A stretch of 64,000 bases of DNA from Streptomyces sp. TG1A-8 (GTDB lineage: Bacteria > Actinomycetota > Actinomycetes > Streptomycetales > Streptomycetaceae), in the NCBI RefSeq assembly GCF_030499535.1, contig NZ_JASTLB010000001.1:6386001-6450000 (forward strand). Reading direction: 5' to 3'. Positions 8,209-17,694 of the stretch are shown in pieces. The number at the start of each line of letters is the position of its first letter. Within the stretch, counting starts at the first letter, position 1. The notes below the pieces were generated by a model that was not told the origin of the DNA, did no database searches, and saw nothing but the letters and a program-made list of their open reading frames with translations. Both the position numbers and the translations under genes were made by a program.

Positions 8209-8324
8209 GGGGGGACGCGCCCCGGCGTCCGCCCGGTGCGCGCCGCGGCGGAGGCGGGTGAACGGGCGCCGTCGACCGGGCGCCCGCACGTCCTCGACCC
8301 CGGGCGGGCACGTACCATGGCCGC

Positions 8325-8822
8325 ATGTCGTTCCTCCGCCGCCGCAGTGCCACCCCCGCCGGACCCGATTTCGACGTGCTGGCCATGGACCCGGGCGACT
8401 GGCCGGGCAACCTCGGCGCGGGCCTGCTGCCCGCCCCCGACGGCACCTGCCAGGGTGTCTTCCTGCGCTACGACCTCTTCGGCGGCCGCGGCCCCGCCAT
8501 GATCATCGGCAACCTCCCCGAGGGCTCCCCGGCCCGCGACGTCGCCGAGGACGAGATCCCCTTCGAGGTGGGCCAGCTGCTGCTGGCGCTGGAGAACGAC
8601 GAGGAGGTCACCGTCGTCGGTACCGAGGACACCCCGGTCCTGCAGGGCGACAACCTGCTGGTCGTGCGCCGGCTGAAGCTCTCCGAAAGCCGGATCTCCT
8701 GCGTCCAGTTCGACCGCAGCGACGGCGTCCTGGTGACCATCGCCGCCTGGGACCGGCCCATCACCGACGACCTGTACGCCCTGCTGAAGCCGCTCCCGGC
8801 GGAACTGTTCCAGCAGGGCTGA
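8325..8822 (+). CDS. Conserved-looking hypothetical protein
   Basis: 165 residues starting MSFLRRRSATPAGPDFDVLAMDPGDWPGN. It is acidic, with no signal peptide and no transmembrane segment. The middle has LLLALENDEEVTVVGTEDTPVLQGDNLLVVRRLKLSESRISCVQFD, a regular beta-strand-like pattern. I do not recognise a domain. Codon use is typical of the genome and the gene is complete. It ends 10 bases before the convergent amidase gene. The IS110 dimer lies just upstream, so its natural promoter may have been separated or altered. Confidence 0.7.
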   Translation: MSFLRRRSATPAGPDFDVLAMDPGDWPGNLGAGLLPAPDGTCQGVFLRYDLFGGRGPAMIIGNLPEGSPARDVAEDEIPFEVGQLLLALENDEEVTVVGTEDTPVLQGDNLLVVRRLKLSESRISCVQFDRSDGVLVTIAAWDRPITDDLYALLKPLPAELFQQG

Positions 8823-8832
8823 GCACCGGCGG

Positions 8833-10806
8833 CTAGCGGGCGGCCCGTCCCTCCACCCGGACGTCCGCGGCACGGACGAACGCCACCCGGTGGCCGTACT
8901 GGATCTCGTAGTACAGGTCCTCGCCGACCACGACCCGGTGCGAGTCGGGCGTGAAGGTGACGGCGTAGTAGTACTCGCCCGGCAGCGCGTCACCGACCAC
9001 GTACTTCTGCCCGGCCGGGAGGGTGTACGGCAGCGGCACCACCGACTGCGCCGGGACGTCCGCCGGGTAGGCGTCCTTCTCCGGGTAGGCCCGGCCGTAC
9101 ACCGGGACGCTCGCGAGCCCGTCCTTCGGGGTGGCGACGAGACCGGAGGCCCGCACCGCCGTCGGCTGCTCGTGCGGGTTCTGGAACCAGGCCTTCTGCC
9201 CCAGGTACCAGATCGCCGTCCAGTCGCCCCAGCGGTCCGCGACCACGTACTGCTGGCCGGTGGAGACCCGCGAGGACAGGTCGTTGACCCCGTCGCTGGG
9301 CACCGTGCCCAGCCCGGCGTCCCCGATCAACGGCGCCGTGACGTCGTGGTCGGAGTACAGGCGCACCTCGCCGGAACCGTGCGCCGGGCACGGCTCGCCC
9401 TTGGCGGTGCAGCCCGTGTACACCGGCTGGTTCGAGGCGTAGTCCGGCAGGATCGTCACCAGCCCGGAGCTCTTGCCGCCCGTGCGCTTGAACGGGTGGC
9501 CGAGCAGCTGGAAGTAGTGCCGCCAGTCCCAGTACGGGCCCGGGTCCGTGTGCATGCCCGGGACGGTGGACGCGGTCGGGCCGGGCACGTTGTCGTGGCC
9601 CAGGACGTGCTGCCGGTCCAGCGGGATGCCGTAGCGCCCGGCCAGGTACCTCACCAGCCGTGCCGAGGACCGGTACATCGCCTCCGTGTACCAGGCGTCC
9701 GGACTCGTGAGGAAGCCCTCGTGCTCGATGCCGATGGACCGGGCGTTGATGTCCCAGTTGCCCGCGTGCCAGGCCACGTCCTTCGCCTTGACGTGCTGGG
9801 CGATCAGACCGTCGGTGGAGCGGACGGTGTAGTTCCACGACACGTACGTAGGGTCCTGGACCAGGTTCAGGACCCCGTCCCAGGCGCCCTCCGTGTCGTG
9901 GATGACGATGTACTTGATGCTCTGCGAGACCGGACGGTCGCCGGTGTCGTGGTTGCCGTAGTCGTTGTCCCCGAACTCCGCGTACGGCGCCGGGACCCAC
10001 TCGCAGGACACCGAATCCGGGCATTCGGCGCCGTCCTCGGCGATCGTGCGCAGACCGGTCCGGCGGAGCTGCGCGGTGTCGGCGGACACACCGGGCCGGG
10101 CCGCCAGCGAGACCAGCTGGCCGTCGTCCGTGGTGCGCTCCTCACCCGTGCGCAGCACGTCGTACACGTCGTTCGCGTACACCGCCGCGGTCGCGGTGTC
10201 CTCCGCGCCGGAGAAGCGGGCCACCGCCCCGTACCAGTCGGCCGGGTCGGCGCTGAGCGGCTCGCCCAGGTCCTTCTGCGCGGCGGCGAGCAGGGCGGCG
10301 CCGCCGGCCACGTTCGCCGCCGGGTCGGTGCGCAGCCGGGCCGTCGGCAGACCGGTCAGTTCGGCCGCCCTGGGCAGTGTCCTTAGGCGGGCCGGCGGCT
10401 TCGTGCCCGCGGGCACCTCGGCGTCCGGGTGCAGCGCCGCCCGCGCGCCGTCCCCGCGCGCGTCCTCGTCGCCCTCGGCGAAGTGCTCGGTGGTGGCGAG
10501 CGCGGTGCGCGCGTCGGTCAGGTGCATCGGGCCGTAACCACCGGTCACGCTCGGTGCGCCGGCGTGCACGTCCCAGCGGGACTGGAGGTAGGAGACGGCC
10601 AGCAGGACACTCTGCGGCACGTGGTACTCCGCGGCCGCGGAGGCGAACGCGTGCTGGAGCCGGTCGGTGGGGGACGCGGCGGCGCTGTGGGAAGGGGCCG
10701 CGCCCAGCAGCGGGAGCAGCAGCACGGCGGAGCAGACGGCGACCGCCGTGCGGCGCGCGCGTCTGCCGCCGGGAGCGGGCGTGGGGTCGGTGGCGGATCC
10801 TCGCAA
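8833..10806 (-). CDS. Secreted N-acetylmuramoyl-L-alanine amidase
   Basis: 657 residues from a TTG at 10806 with AGGAGG five bases upstream. An arginine pair and a hydrophobic stretch (residues about 20-45, VAVCSAVLLLPLLGAAPSHS) form a signal peptide. Residues about 290-430 are an Amidase_2 (PGRP-like) domain. The likely zinc ligands are the histidines of YIVIHDTEG, VLGHDNVPG and MHTDPGPYWDW. The enzyme would cut the bond between MurNAc and the stem peptide of peptidoglycan. The N-terminal 250 residues have a lysozyme-like look (LAVSYLQSRW), and the C-terminal 200 contain repeats resembling wall-binding SH3 modules. Likely role: wall remodelling or competition. Confidence 0.85.
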   Translation of the reverse strand: MRGSATDPTPAPGGRRARRTAVAVCSAVLLLPLLGAAPSHSAAASPTDRLQHAFASAAAEYHVPQSVLLAVSYLQSRWDVHAGAPSVTGGYGPMHLTDARTALATTEHFAEGDEDARGDGARAALHPDAEVPAGTKPPARLRTLPRAAELTGLPTARLRTDPAANVAGGAALLAAAQKDLGEPLSADPADWYGAVARFSGAEDTATAAVYANDVYDVLRTGEERTTDDGQLVSLAARPGVSADTAQLRRTGLRTIAEDGAECPDSVSCEWVPAPYAEFGDNDYGNHDTGDRPVSQSIKYIVIHDTEGAWDGVLNLVQDPTYVSWNYTVRSTDGLIAQHVKAKDVAWHAGNWDINARSIGIEHEGFLTSPDAWYTEAMYRSSARLVRYLAGRYGIPLDRQHVLGHDNVPGPTASTVPGMHTDPGPYWDWRHYFQLLGHPFKRTGGKSSGLVTILPDYASNQPVYTGCTAKGEPCPAHGSGEVRLYSDHDVTAPLIGDAGLGTVPSDGVNDLSSRVSTGQQYVVADRWGDWTAIWYLGQKAWFQNPHEQPTAVRASGLVATPKDGLASVPVYGRAYPEKDAYPADVPAQSVVPLPYTLPAGQKYVVGDALPGEYYYAVTFTPDSHRVVVGEDLYYEIQYGHRVAFVRAADVRVEGRAAR

Positions 10807-10869
10807 TGCGGCCTCCTGGGACGGACGGGCGTGGCGGGGCGGGGCGTGCGGAGCCGAGTGTGGGTGTCA

Positions 10870-10898
10870 GTGGTACCGGCTGGCCGACGTCCCGTCAA
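10870..10898 (-). promoter_or_regulatory. Possible promoter for the amidase gene
   Basis: On the minus strand TTGACG (10893-10898) is followed after 17 bases by TACCAC (10870-10875), about 65 bases before the TTG start. The -35 is good and the -10 is poor. Confidence 0.25.
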
Positions 10899-11076
10899 TC
10901 ATGCCTGGAGGAAGGGGTTTTACCTTGTCATAAGGGGGCCCGGGAGTTTCGTGGCGGTGGTGGCCGGGCCTGCGGGGCGTCAGTGGCGTACACCAGTGGC
11001 CCGCCGGATGCCCCGTGCCCGACGGCTCCGCGGCGTGCCGCCACCCGGGCGCACCGCGGAGCCGTGGCCCCCGGGA

Positions 11077-12225
11077 TCAGCGCGTGCCGACCGCCGCGCG
11101 CACGGCCCCACGGGCCAGCTGGCAGTCGTCGTGCAACCGCCGGAGCAGCAACCGCTGTTCCTCGCCGGACGGCGCGGCACCCCGGTGGGCGGTGCCCGGC
11201 ACCGTCGGCGCCGCGTCGTGCATCGAACGCTGCACGGCCGTCTCGTAGGTACGGATCTCCCGGGTGAGCAGCAGCATCAGGTTCACCAGGAAGGCGTCCC
11301 GGGCCGCCGGGCCCGCCCCCTGGGCGAGCTGGCTGATCTGCCGCCGGGCCGCCGGCGCCTCCCCGAGGACCAGCCACAGCGTCGCCAGGTCGTACCCCGG
11401 CAGGTACCAGCCGGCGTGCTCCCAGTCCACCAGCACCGGGCCGGCCGGTGACACGAGGATGTTCGACAGCAGGGCGTCCCCGTGGCAGAACTGCAGCGTG
11501 CCGCCCTGGCGGCCCGCCGTGTGCGCGATGCCGTGCAGCAGCTTCTGCAGGTCCCCCAGGTCCCGGTCGGTCAGCAGGCCCAGCTCGTGGAACCGGGAGA
11601 TGCGGGCCGCGTAGTCCAGCGGTACGTCGAAGGTGCCCGCCGGGGGCCGCCAGGCGTTCAGCCGGCACACCGCGCCGAGCACCGCCCGCAGGTCCGCCCC
11701 GGGCGGAGCGTCCAGCGGATGCCGCTGCAGCGCGCCCACCCGGCCCGGCACGCGCTCGATCACCAGGGTGCAGGTCTCCGGGTCCGCCGCGATCAGTCTC
11801 GGCACCCGGACCGGCGGCCGGTGCCGGACGAACGAGCGGTATGCCGCTATTTCGTGGCGGAGCCGCTCGGCCCGGACCGGCGAGTGGTCCAGGAGGCACT
11901 TGGCCACGGCCGTGCTGCGCCCCGTCGTCCCGACGAGGAGGACGGACCGCGCGCTGCGGCGCAGCACCTGCACCGGAGCGAACTCCGGGCAGATCCGGTG
12001 CACCGCGGCGATCGCGGCACGTAACCGAGTCCCCAAGGGGCCGGAGAGGTCGAGTCTCCCGCTGAGCTGGTGGGCGCCGGGCTGCCCCGGGACCCGCCGT
12101 GGGCGTCCCGCGACCGGCACGGGAACGCCCGGCCGCGCCGCGGGGTCGAGGTACGGCCCGCCGCCCGCGGTGCGGGAACGCAGCGGCCGGGGCGGAGCGG
12201 ACACGGAGGACGATGCTGCGTACAT
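11077..12225 (-). CDS. Aminoglycoside phosphotransferase/choline kinase-like protein with a TTA codon
   Basis: 382 residues from the ATG at 12225. The open frame extends 77 codons further upstream, but that part is atypical. The kinase fold shows [13 protein letters not shown] near residue 245 (catalytic loop HGDxxxxN) and [21 protein letters not shown] near 265 (metal-binding Asp). The substrate is not predictable: members phosphorylate antibiotics, choline or other small hydroxyl compounds. Codon 68 (12022-12024) is TTA, so translation should need the bldA tRNA and be tied to late growth. It is divergent from the NsdA-type regulator gene, with about 270 bases between them. Confidence 0.75.
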   Translation of the reverse strand: MYAASSSVSAPPRPLRSRTAGGGPYLDPAARPGVPVPVAGRPRRVPGQPGAHQLSGRLDLSGPLGTRLRAAIAAVHRICPEFAPVQVLRRSARSVLLVGTTGRSTAVAKCLLDHSPVRAERLRHEIAAYRSFVRHRPPVRVPRLIAADPETCTLVIERVPGRVGALQRHPLDAPPGADLRAVLGAVCRLNAWRPPAGTFDVPLDYAARISRFHELGLLTDRDLGDLQKLLHGIAHTAGRQGGTLQFCHGDALLSNILVSPAGPVLVDWEHAGWYLPGYDLATLWLVLGEAPAARRQISQLAQGAGPAARDAFLVNLMLLLTREIRTYETAVQRSMHDAAPTVPGTAHRGAAPSGEEQRLLLRRLHDDCQLARGAVRAAVGTR

Positions 12226-12495
12226 GGGAGATCCAGATCCCTTCGCGTTCCTGCGGTGCATGCCTGTGAGTCCGTGCTCCGAGGAGCCTGCGCCCACCCG
12301 GCCCGGCCGCCCGGGCACACCCTGGGGAGTGTGTCCGTCCTGTCCGGTGGTGGCCAGGTCGGGGTGGCGCTTTCCTACCTGACACCCAACGCCCGGTGGC
12401 ACACCATCTGGCGCGCCCTGGCGAACCATGGCGAATAGTCGCCCGGCACTCCCCACGGAGCTACTGTCAACTCAGCCGAGAACCTGGGGGCTTGT

Positions 12496-13986
12496 GTGAG
12501 CGGACAACCCAACACCCGCCTTGCGGACCTGTTCGGCCTGGCCGGCTGGTCGAAGGGTGAACTCGCGAGACTGGTCAACAAGCAGGCGGCGGCCCTGGGT
12601 CACCTCCAGCTGGCGACCGACACCTCCCGGGTTCGGCGGTGGATCGACCGGGGCGAGATCCCGCGCGATCCGGTGCCGCGGGTGCTGGCGGCGCTGTTCA
12701 CCGAGCGTCTCGGTCGTGTCGTGACCATGGAGGACCTCGGTCTGGTACGGCAGGGGCGTGCGGGGAAACGGCGGGACGGCGGGAATGCGGAAAATCCCGA
12801 CGGCGTGCCGTGGCCGCCCGAACGGACCGCCGCGGTCCTCACCGAATTCACGGGAATGGACCTCATGCTCAACCGACGCGGCTTGGTGGGCGCGGGCGCC
12901 GCGCTCACCGCGGGATCCACACTGAGCACCGCCATGTACGACTGGTTGCACACCGACCCTACGCTGAAGGCCGACGCCCCCGTTCTCGACGACCCCCTGC
13001 ACGCCGACCCCGCCGGGTTCGACCGCTACGAGGCCGCCCCCATCGGGTCGCAGGAGATCGAGGAACTGGAGCGCTCCGTCGAGGTGTTCCGCGCCTGGGA
13101 CGCCGCCCGCGGCGGCGGGCTCCAGCGCAAGGCGGTCGTGGGCCAGCTCAACGAGGTGGGCGGCATGCTCACCTACCGCCACCCACCCCACCTCCAGCGG
13201 CGCCTGTGGGGCGTCGCCGCCAACCTCGCCGTCCTCGCGGGCTGGATGTCGCACGACGTCGGCCTGGAGCCCACGGCCCAGAAGTACTTCGTCATCGCCG
13301 CCCATGCCGCCCGCGAGGGCGGTGACCGGCCGCGGGCCGGGGAGGCACTGTCCCGGGCGGCCCGTCAGATGGTGCACCTCGGCCGGCCCGACGACGCGCT
13401 GGACCTGATGGAGCTCGCCCAGTCCGGCTCGGGGGAGACCCTGCAGCCGCGTACGAAGGCGATGTTCCACACCATCGAGGCCTGGGCCCAGGCGTCGTCG
13501 GGCAGGGGCCAGGCGATGCGCCGCACGCTCGGCCGGGCGGAGGACCTCTTCGTCTCCGACCGGCAGGACGCCGAAACGCCGGACTGGATGCAGACCTTCA
13601 AGGACGAGGACCTGTACGGCATGCAGGCCCTGGCCTACCGCACGCTCGCCGAGTTCGACCCGGGGGCGGCCGTGCACGCCCGGCACTACGCGGAGAAGGC
13701 GCTGTCGCTGCGCGTGGACGGACGGGAGCGGTCGAAGATCTTCGACCACCTGTCCATGGCGTCGGCCTGTTTCATCGCCGACGACCCCGAACAGGCCGAC
13801 CGCTACGCACGGCTGGCCCTGATGGCGATGGGCTCGAACTCCTCCCGGCGCACCTGGGACCGGCTGCGCCAGATGTACCGGCTGACCGCCGCGTACGCGG
13901 GCTATCCGAAGATCCACGAACTGCGGGAGGAGATCAGACTCGCCCTGCCCAAGCCCAGGAGGAGCGACGGCAGCGCGCCGGCGTAG
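12496..13986 (+). CDS. NsdA-type tetratricopeptide regulator of differentiation
   Basis: 496 residues from a GTG at 12496 with CTGGGGG upstream. The N-terminus (LADLFGLAGWSKGELARLVNKQA, then SRVRRWIDRGEIPRDPVPRVLAALFTERLGR) is the conserved head of the Streptomyces NsdA/NsdB family. The remaining 350 residues are helical repeats of TPR type. In S. coelicolor NsdA represses sporulation and antibiotic production. Several paralogues exist per genome, so orthology is not certain. It sits between two genes that contain TTA codons, which fits a developmental setting. The mechanism (DNA or protein binding) is not shown by the sequence. Confidence 0.8.
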   Translation: MSGQPNTRLADLFGLAGWSKGELARLVNKQAAALGHLQLATDTSRVRRWIDRGEIPRDPVPRVLAALFTERLGRVVTMEDLGLVRQGRAGKRRDGGNAENPDGVPWPPERTAAVLTEFTGMDLMLNRRGLVGAGAALTAGSTLSTAMYDWLHTDPTLKADAPVLDDPLHADPAGFDRYEAAPIGSQEIEELERSVEVFRAWDAARGGGLQRKAVVGQLNEVGGMLTYRHPPHLQRRLWGVAANLAVLAGWMSHDVGLEPTAQKYFVIAAHAAREGGDRPRAGEALSRAARQMVHLGRPDDALDLMELAQSGSGETLQPRTKAMFHTIEAWAQASSGRGQAMRRTLGRAEDLFVSDRQDAETPDWMQTFKDEDLYGMQALAYRTLAEFDPGAAVHARHYAEKALSLRVDGRERSKIFDHLSMASACFIADDPEQADRYARLALMAMGSNSSRRTWDRLRQMYRLTAAYAGYPKIHELREEIRLALPKPRRSDGSAPA

Positions 13987-14015
13987 GCGGGCCGTGCCCC
14001 CGTCCGCGGGGCGGG

Positions 14016-15371
14016 TCAGCCCACTCTGGCGACGAGCACGCAGGCGTCGTTCCCGCGCGGGGCTCCGTCGCACGCCTCGACGACCGTCATCAGGCAGTCC
14101 TGCGCGGTGCGTGCCGCGCCGAGGCGGGGGGCGAGGCCGAGCAAGTGGTCCACGGCCGCGGTCCCGCCGTGTCCGGGGAGCAGCCCGTCGGTGTGCAGCA
14201 GGAGCACGTCACCCGCTTCCAGGACGGCTTCGGCCTGCCCGTGAGCGGTACCGGGGGCGGCGCCGGGCGGGAGGCGGTCCGGCGCGCTCAGCAGGCGCCC
14301 GGTCCCGCCGCGGTACAGCAGCGGGGCGGGGTGTCCCGCCCGCGCCCACACCAGGGTGCGGGTTGCGGGCCGGTAGTGGCAGATGACGGCCCCGACGAGG
14401 GCGGGTTGCGCGGTGGCGTCGAGCAACCGGTCCAGTAAGTCGAGCAGTCGGCCGGGCCGGGTACCGCTCATCGCCATGCCGCGGACGGCGCCCAGCAGCA
14501 TCGCCGTGCCGGAGGCGACGGCCGCGCCGTGCCCGGTGAGTTCGCCGGCGCAGAGCAGGGTCGTGCCGTCCGGCAGGTCCAGCGCGTCGTACCAGTCGCC
14601 GCCGGCCGGGGTGCCCGTCGTGGCCGGCAGGCGGTGGGCGGCCAGGTCGAGGTTCCGCGGTCCCGGGTGCGGGAGCCACGTGGAGCCGTACCGCGGCGGT
14701 GGCGCGGCTTCCCACGGCCCGGCCGCGGGACCCTGCCCGGGCCGCACCGAGGCACGGGTCTCGCGCACCGTCCGCCGGTGCCGGCGCAGTTCGCTGACGT
14801 CCCGCAGGACGGCCCACATGGAGGAGGTGCCGCCGTCCGCGCCGAGCACGGGCTCGCCCATCATGTGCACGGTCCGCACGGTGGCGTCGGGCCGCACGAT
14901 CCGGAACTCGCCGTCGATCGGCTTGCCGTCGACCAGGCAGCCCGTCACCATCGCGGTCAGGGCCGACCGGTCCTCGGGGAGGACCAGGGAGGGCAGCTCG
15001 TCCAGGGTGAGCGCGGGGGAGCCGGGGTCGAGGCCCAGGATCCGGTACAGCTCGGCGGACCAGTTCGCCTCGTCCGTGAGCAGGTTCCACTCCGCGCTGC
15101 CGACCCGGCTCAGCAGCGCGCCGCGCGAGGTGCAGGCCGGCCCGTCCCGCAGCTGGGCCAGGTGGGCGTCGAGGTCGTCGAGCTGGTGGAGCGCGAGGTC
15201 GTACAGGGCGCGCTGCCAGCGTTCCTCCGGGTCCGACCCCCCGCCCTTCGCGTCCCGTCGCACCGCGTCCACGTCGCCCTTGAGCCGCCGCGTCTGCGAG
15301 ATCAGTGCCTCGACCGGGCCGCGGCCGGGCGGCTGGGCGGCCGGACGGTCCGCGGAGACTGGGGACGGCAT
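14016..15371 (-). CDS. PAS domain PP2C/SpoIIE-type serine phosphatase with a TTA codon
   Basis: 451 residues. The N-terminal third is helical, a PAS domain spans about residues 85-200 (WSAELYRILGLDPG, GEFRIVRPDATVRTVHM), and a SpoIIE phosphatase domain about 250-450. The first metal motif GGDWYDAL is intact. The usual GDVxGHG is AGELTGHG here (Asp to Glu), and the terminal DD is ND, so metal binding may be weakened. Relatives dephosphorylate anti-anti-sigma factors in response to signals sensed by PAS. Codon 312 (14436-14438) is TTA, implying dependence on bldA tRNA. The stop lies 29 bases from the convergent NsdA-type gene. Confidence 0.8.
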   Translation of the reverse strand: MPSPVSADRPAAQPPGRGPVEALISQTRRLKGDVDAVRRDAKGGGSDPEERWQRALYDLALHQLDDLDAHLAQLRDGPACTSRGALLSRVGSAEWNLLTDEANWSAELYRILGLDPGSPALTLDELPSLVLPEDRSALTAMVTGCLVDGKPIDGEFRIVRPDATVRTVHMMGEPVLGADGGTSSMWAVLRDVSELRRHRRTVRETRASVRPGQGPAAGPWEAAPPPRYGSTWLPHPGPRNLDLAAHRLPATTGTPAGGDWYDALDLPDGTTLLCAGELTGHGAAVASGTAMLLGAVRGMAMSGTRPGRLLDLLDRLLDATAQPALVGAVICHYRPATRTLVWARAGHPAPLLYRGGTGRLLSAPDRLPPGAAPGTAHGQAEAVLEAGDVLLLHTDGLLPGHGGTAAVDHLLGLAPRLGAARTAQDCLMTVVEACDGAPRGNDACVLVARVG

Positions 15372-15719
15372 GACGCACTCCGGAGGGGGGACGGTGGGGC
15401 CGGCGGGGACGAAGGGACCGCTACGACTCTCGCACAGCCCGCCACCCCCTGTAAGGGATTCGGCGACACACGATACGGTGGTGCTTTCGGCATATGCCAG
15501 AGTCTTACCGGAGTGGTCGGGGCGGATGGACGGCGTACGCGTCCGGGCGCCCGGGGCGTAGGACGGCTACGGAATCCGACCCGTCCGGGCGGGGCTCTTC
15601 GCCGTAGCCGGCCACCCGTTCGGCACCGGTGCGCCCCCCGGGGCGCGGATCGGTCGGCGCGCACCGACTCTGTCCGGATCTGACGCCATGTGAAGCGCCC
15701 CCGGAGACTCTTCACAAGC
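15372..15719. other. Divergent intergenic region with a GGCATATGCC palindrome
   Basis: 348 bases between the phosphatase and SsgA-like genes. A locally AT-rich part around 15465-15515 contains the perfect 10-bp palindrome GGCATATGCC (15489-15498) and CGATACGG nearby, likely promoter territory. No gene was found. Confidence 0.4.
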
Positions 15720-16133
15720 ATGGACTTCGTCATCGAGCAGCCCGCCCTCGCCCGTCTCGTCGCCGCCGGGGACCGGGAGTTCCCGGTGTCCGCCACCTTG
15801 CGCTACACCGCCGCCGACCCCCTGGCCGTCTTCCTGGACTTCCCGCCCGAGGCCGCGCTGGACGGCTCCGGGGTCACCTGGGCCTTCGCCCGGTCCCTGC
15901 TGGAACAGGGGCTGCGGACCCCGGCCGGCCGCGGGGACGTGCGGATCTGGCCGTACGAGCGTACGAGAACCGTCCTGGAGTTCCACTCCCCGCAGGGGCT
16001 CGCGCTGCTGCTGTTCCCCACCGCCGCGCTGCGCCGCTTCCTGCTGCGCACCCACGCCGTGGTGGCGGCCGGGCAGGAGGACGTGGCGGCGGTGGTGGAG
16101 CGGGGACTGGACACCCTGTTCGGCGGGGTCTGA
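15720..16133 (+). CDS. SsgA-like (SALP) sporulation and cell division protein
   Basis: 137 residues from the ATG at 15720 (MDFVIEQPALARLV). A GTG at 15690 would add ten residues. The family pattern is clear: an early VSATLRYTAADPLAVFLDF strand pair, then WAFARSLLEQGL, DVRIWP and LEFHSPQGLALLLFPTAALRRFLLRT. SALPs are small Actinobacteria proteins that position septa or control autolysis during sporulation of aerial hyphae. Which member (SsgA to SsgG) this is cannot be told by eye. It is divergent from the PAS/SpoIIE gene and near the NsdA-type gene, so the neighbourhood looks developmental. Confidence 0.85.
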   Translation: MDFVIEQPALARLVAAGDREFPVSATLRYTAADPLAVFLDFPPEAALDGSGVTWAFARSLLEQGLRTPAGRGDVRIWPYERTRTVLEFHSPQGLALLLFPTAALRRFLLRTHAVVAAGQEDVAAVVERGLDTLFGGV

Positions 16134-16189
16134 GGGCCCGCCGGGACGGCTGTGCGGGCCGTGGCCCCCGTCCGCCGCCGCGCCGGGCG

Positions 16190-17212
16190 TCACCGGCCGG
16201 CGGCGTACAGGTCCGGGCGGGGGGCGAGGTCGACGGCCGTCCGGCCGCCGGTCCCGAGGGCCCGCACCCCCGCCTCGGCGACGGCGGAGGCCGCGTAGCC
16301 GTCCCACGCGTCCGGGCCGGTGACCTCGCCGCGCCGGGTGGCGTCGACCCATGCCTGCACCTCGCGGTCGTAGGCGTCGGCGAAGCGGACCAGGTAGTCC
16401 TGCGCCACCTCCTCGGCGGCGGTGCCCCGGGAGGTCACCACCATGGTGCGGCCGTCGCCGATCCGGGCACTGCCCGCCTCGCACACGGCCTCGCAGCGCA
16501 CCTGGTAGCCGAATCCGCAGTTCACGAAGACCTCGACGTCGACCAGGGCGCCGCGCTCGGTCTCGAAGAGGACGAACTGGGGGTCGGCCAGGCCCTGCGG
16601 CGCACCGGCCGAAGGGGCGGGGCGCAGCACGGTCACCGCCGTCAGCTCCTGCCCGAGCAGCCAGCGGGCCGCGTCGATCTCGTGCGAGACGGAGCTGTTG
16701 ATCAGCATGGCGCTGGTGAAGTGGGCGGGGGAGGAGACGTTGCGGTGGATGCAGTGCAGCATCAGCGGCCGGCCCAGACCGCCCGAGTCCAGCAGGGACT
16801 TCAGCCGCAGGTACTCGGCGTCGTAGCGCCGCATGAAGCCGATCTGCGCCAGTCGGCGGCCGAGCCGCGCCTCGGCCTCCACCACGCGCAGCGCACCCGT
16901 GGAGTCCGGCACCATGGGCTTCTCGCACAGCACGGGCAGACCCCGGGCGAAGGCCGCGAGCAGTGCCTCCTCGTGCGCGGGGCCGGGCGAGGCGATCAGT
17001 ACGGCCTCGACACCGGGCGCGTCCAGGGCGGCCACCGGGTCCGCGTGCACGACGGCCCCGTCGATGCCCGCCACGGCCTCCTTCGCCCGGTCGGCGTCGG
17101 GATCGGCCACGGCGGCGACCCGGGCGCCGCTCACCGCCTGGTCGAGGCGGCGTATGTGGTCGGCTCCCATGTGTCCGGCACCCAGTACCGCCACACCCAG
17201 CAGGTCAGCCAT
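16190..17212 (-). CDS. Gfo/Idh/MocA family oxidoreductase (inositol dehydrogenase-like)
   Basis: 340 residues, normal for the family. The NAD(P) fold begins [17 protein letters not shown] at residues 7-23. The EKP motif lies in [10 protein letters not shown] near 96, and [14 protein letters not shown] supplies the His/Asp pair seen in inositol 2-dehydrogenases. Members oxidise a hydroxyl of inositol or sugars with NAD. No transporter or inositol catabolic gene is adjacent, so the substrate stays open. A GAGAGGGAG ribosome site precedes the ATG at 17212. Confidence 0.85.
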   Translation of the reverse strand: MADLLGVAVLGAGHMGADHIRRLDQAVSGARVAAVADPDADRAKEAVAGIDGAVVHADPVAALDAPGVEAVLIASPGPAHEEALLAAFARGLPVLCEKPMVPDSTGALRVVEAEARLGRRLAQIGFMRRYDAEYLRLKSLLDSGGLGRPLMLHCIHRNVSSPAHFTSAMLINSSVSHEIDAARWLLGQELTAVTVLRPAPSAGAPQGLADPQFVLFETERGALVDVEVFVNCGFGYQVRCEAVCEAGSARIGDGRTMVVTSRGTAAEEVAQDYLVRFADAYDREVQAWVDATRRGEVTGPDAWDGYAASAVAEAGVRALGTGGRTAVDLAPRPDLYAAGR

Positions 17213-17694
17213 GCGTGCGCTCCCTCTCGCCGACGATCACGCCGTAGCGTACGCCGGGAAGGAAACCGCAAGGAGGCGCCGGAGACGGCGCACGGGGGCA
17301 GGATGCCCCGGTGGGGCGGCACCCCGCGGGACCGGCCACCTGATCGGTGCGCCGCCGGGGACGGGGCGCGGGTCGCCGCCGGCAGCGCGGCCCGTCCGTT
17401 CACCCGCACGCCGTAGCGCACGACCGGCTTGGCGAAGTTTTTGCTGTTGGCCGGTTCCTGTCGCCCCGGGCCGGTGCGGCCCTGCTCCCGAGCTCCCGCG
17501 CGGGCAAAACGCGGCCGAAACCATGGGGGAGCGCGGTCCGTCCGCGTTACGTCCGCGTTGACCGCGACCGAGTGCCTGACAGAGGCTCGTCATATAGGTG
17601 CTTGATACAACTGGTTCGGCGGCCGTCTTCCTCACCAGCGGGAAACCGCAGGTGGAGAACGGGACGGCCGTGAGCCGGAGGCAGGAGGTAGCGC
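17213..17694. other. Intergenic region upstream of asnB
   Basis: 482 bases between divergent genes. No coding frame is convincing. The right half (about 17430-17630) is less GC-rich and contains GTTGACC (17557) and the CATATAGG to TTGATACAAC stretch (17590-17610), suggesting promoter and regulatory DNA for asnB. No paired -35/-10 with good spacing was settled on. Confidence 0.4.
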
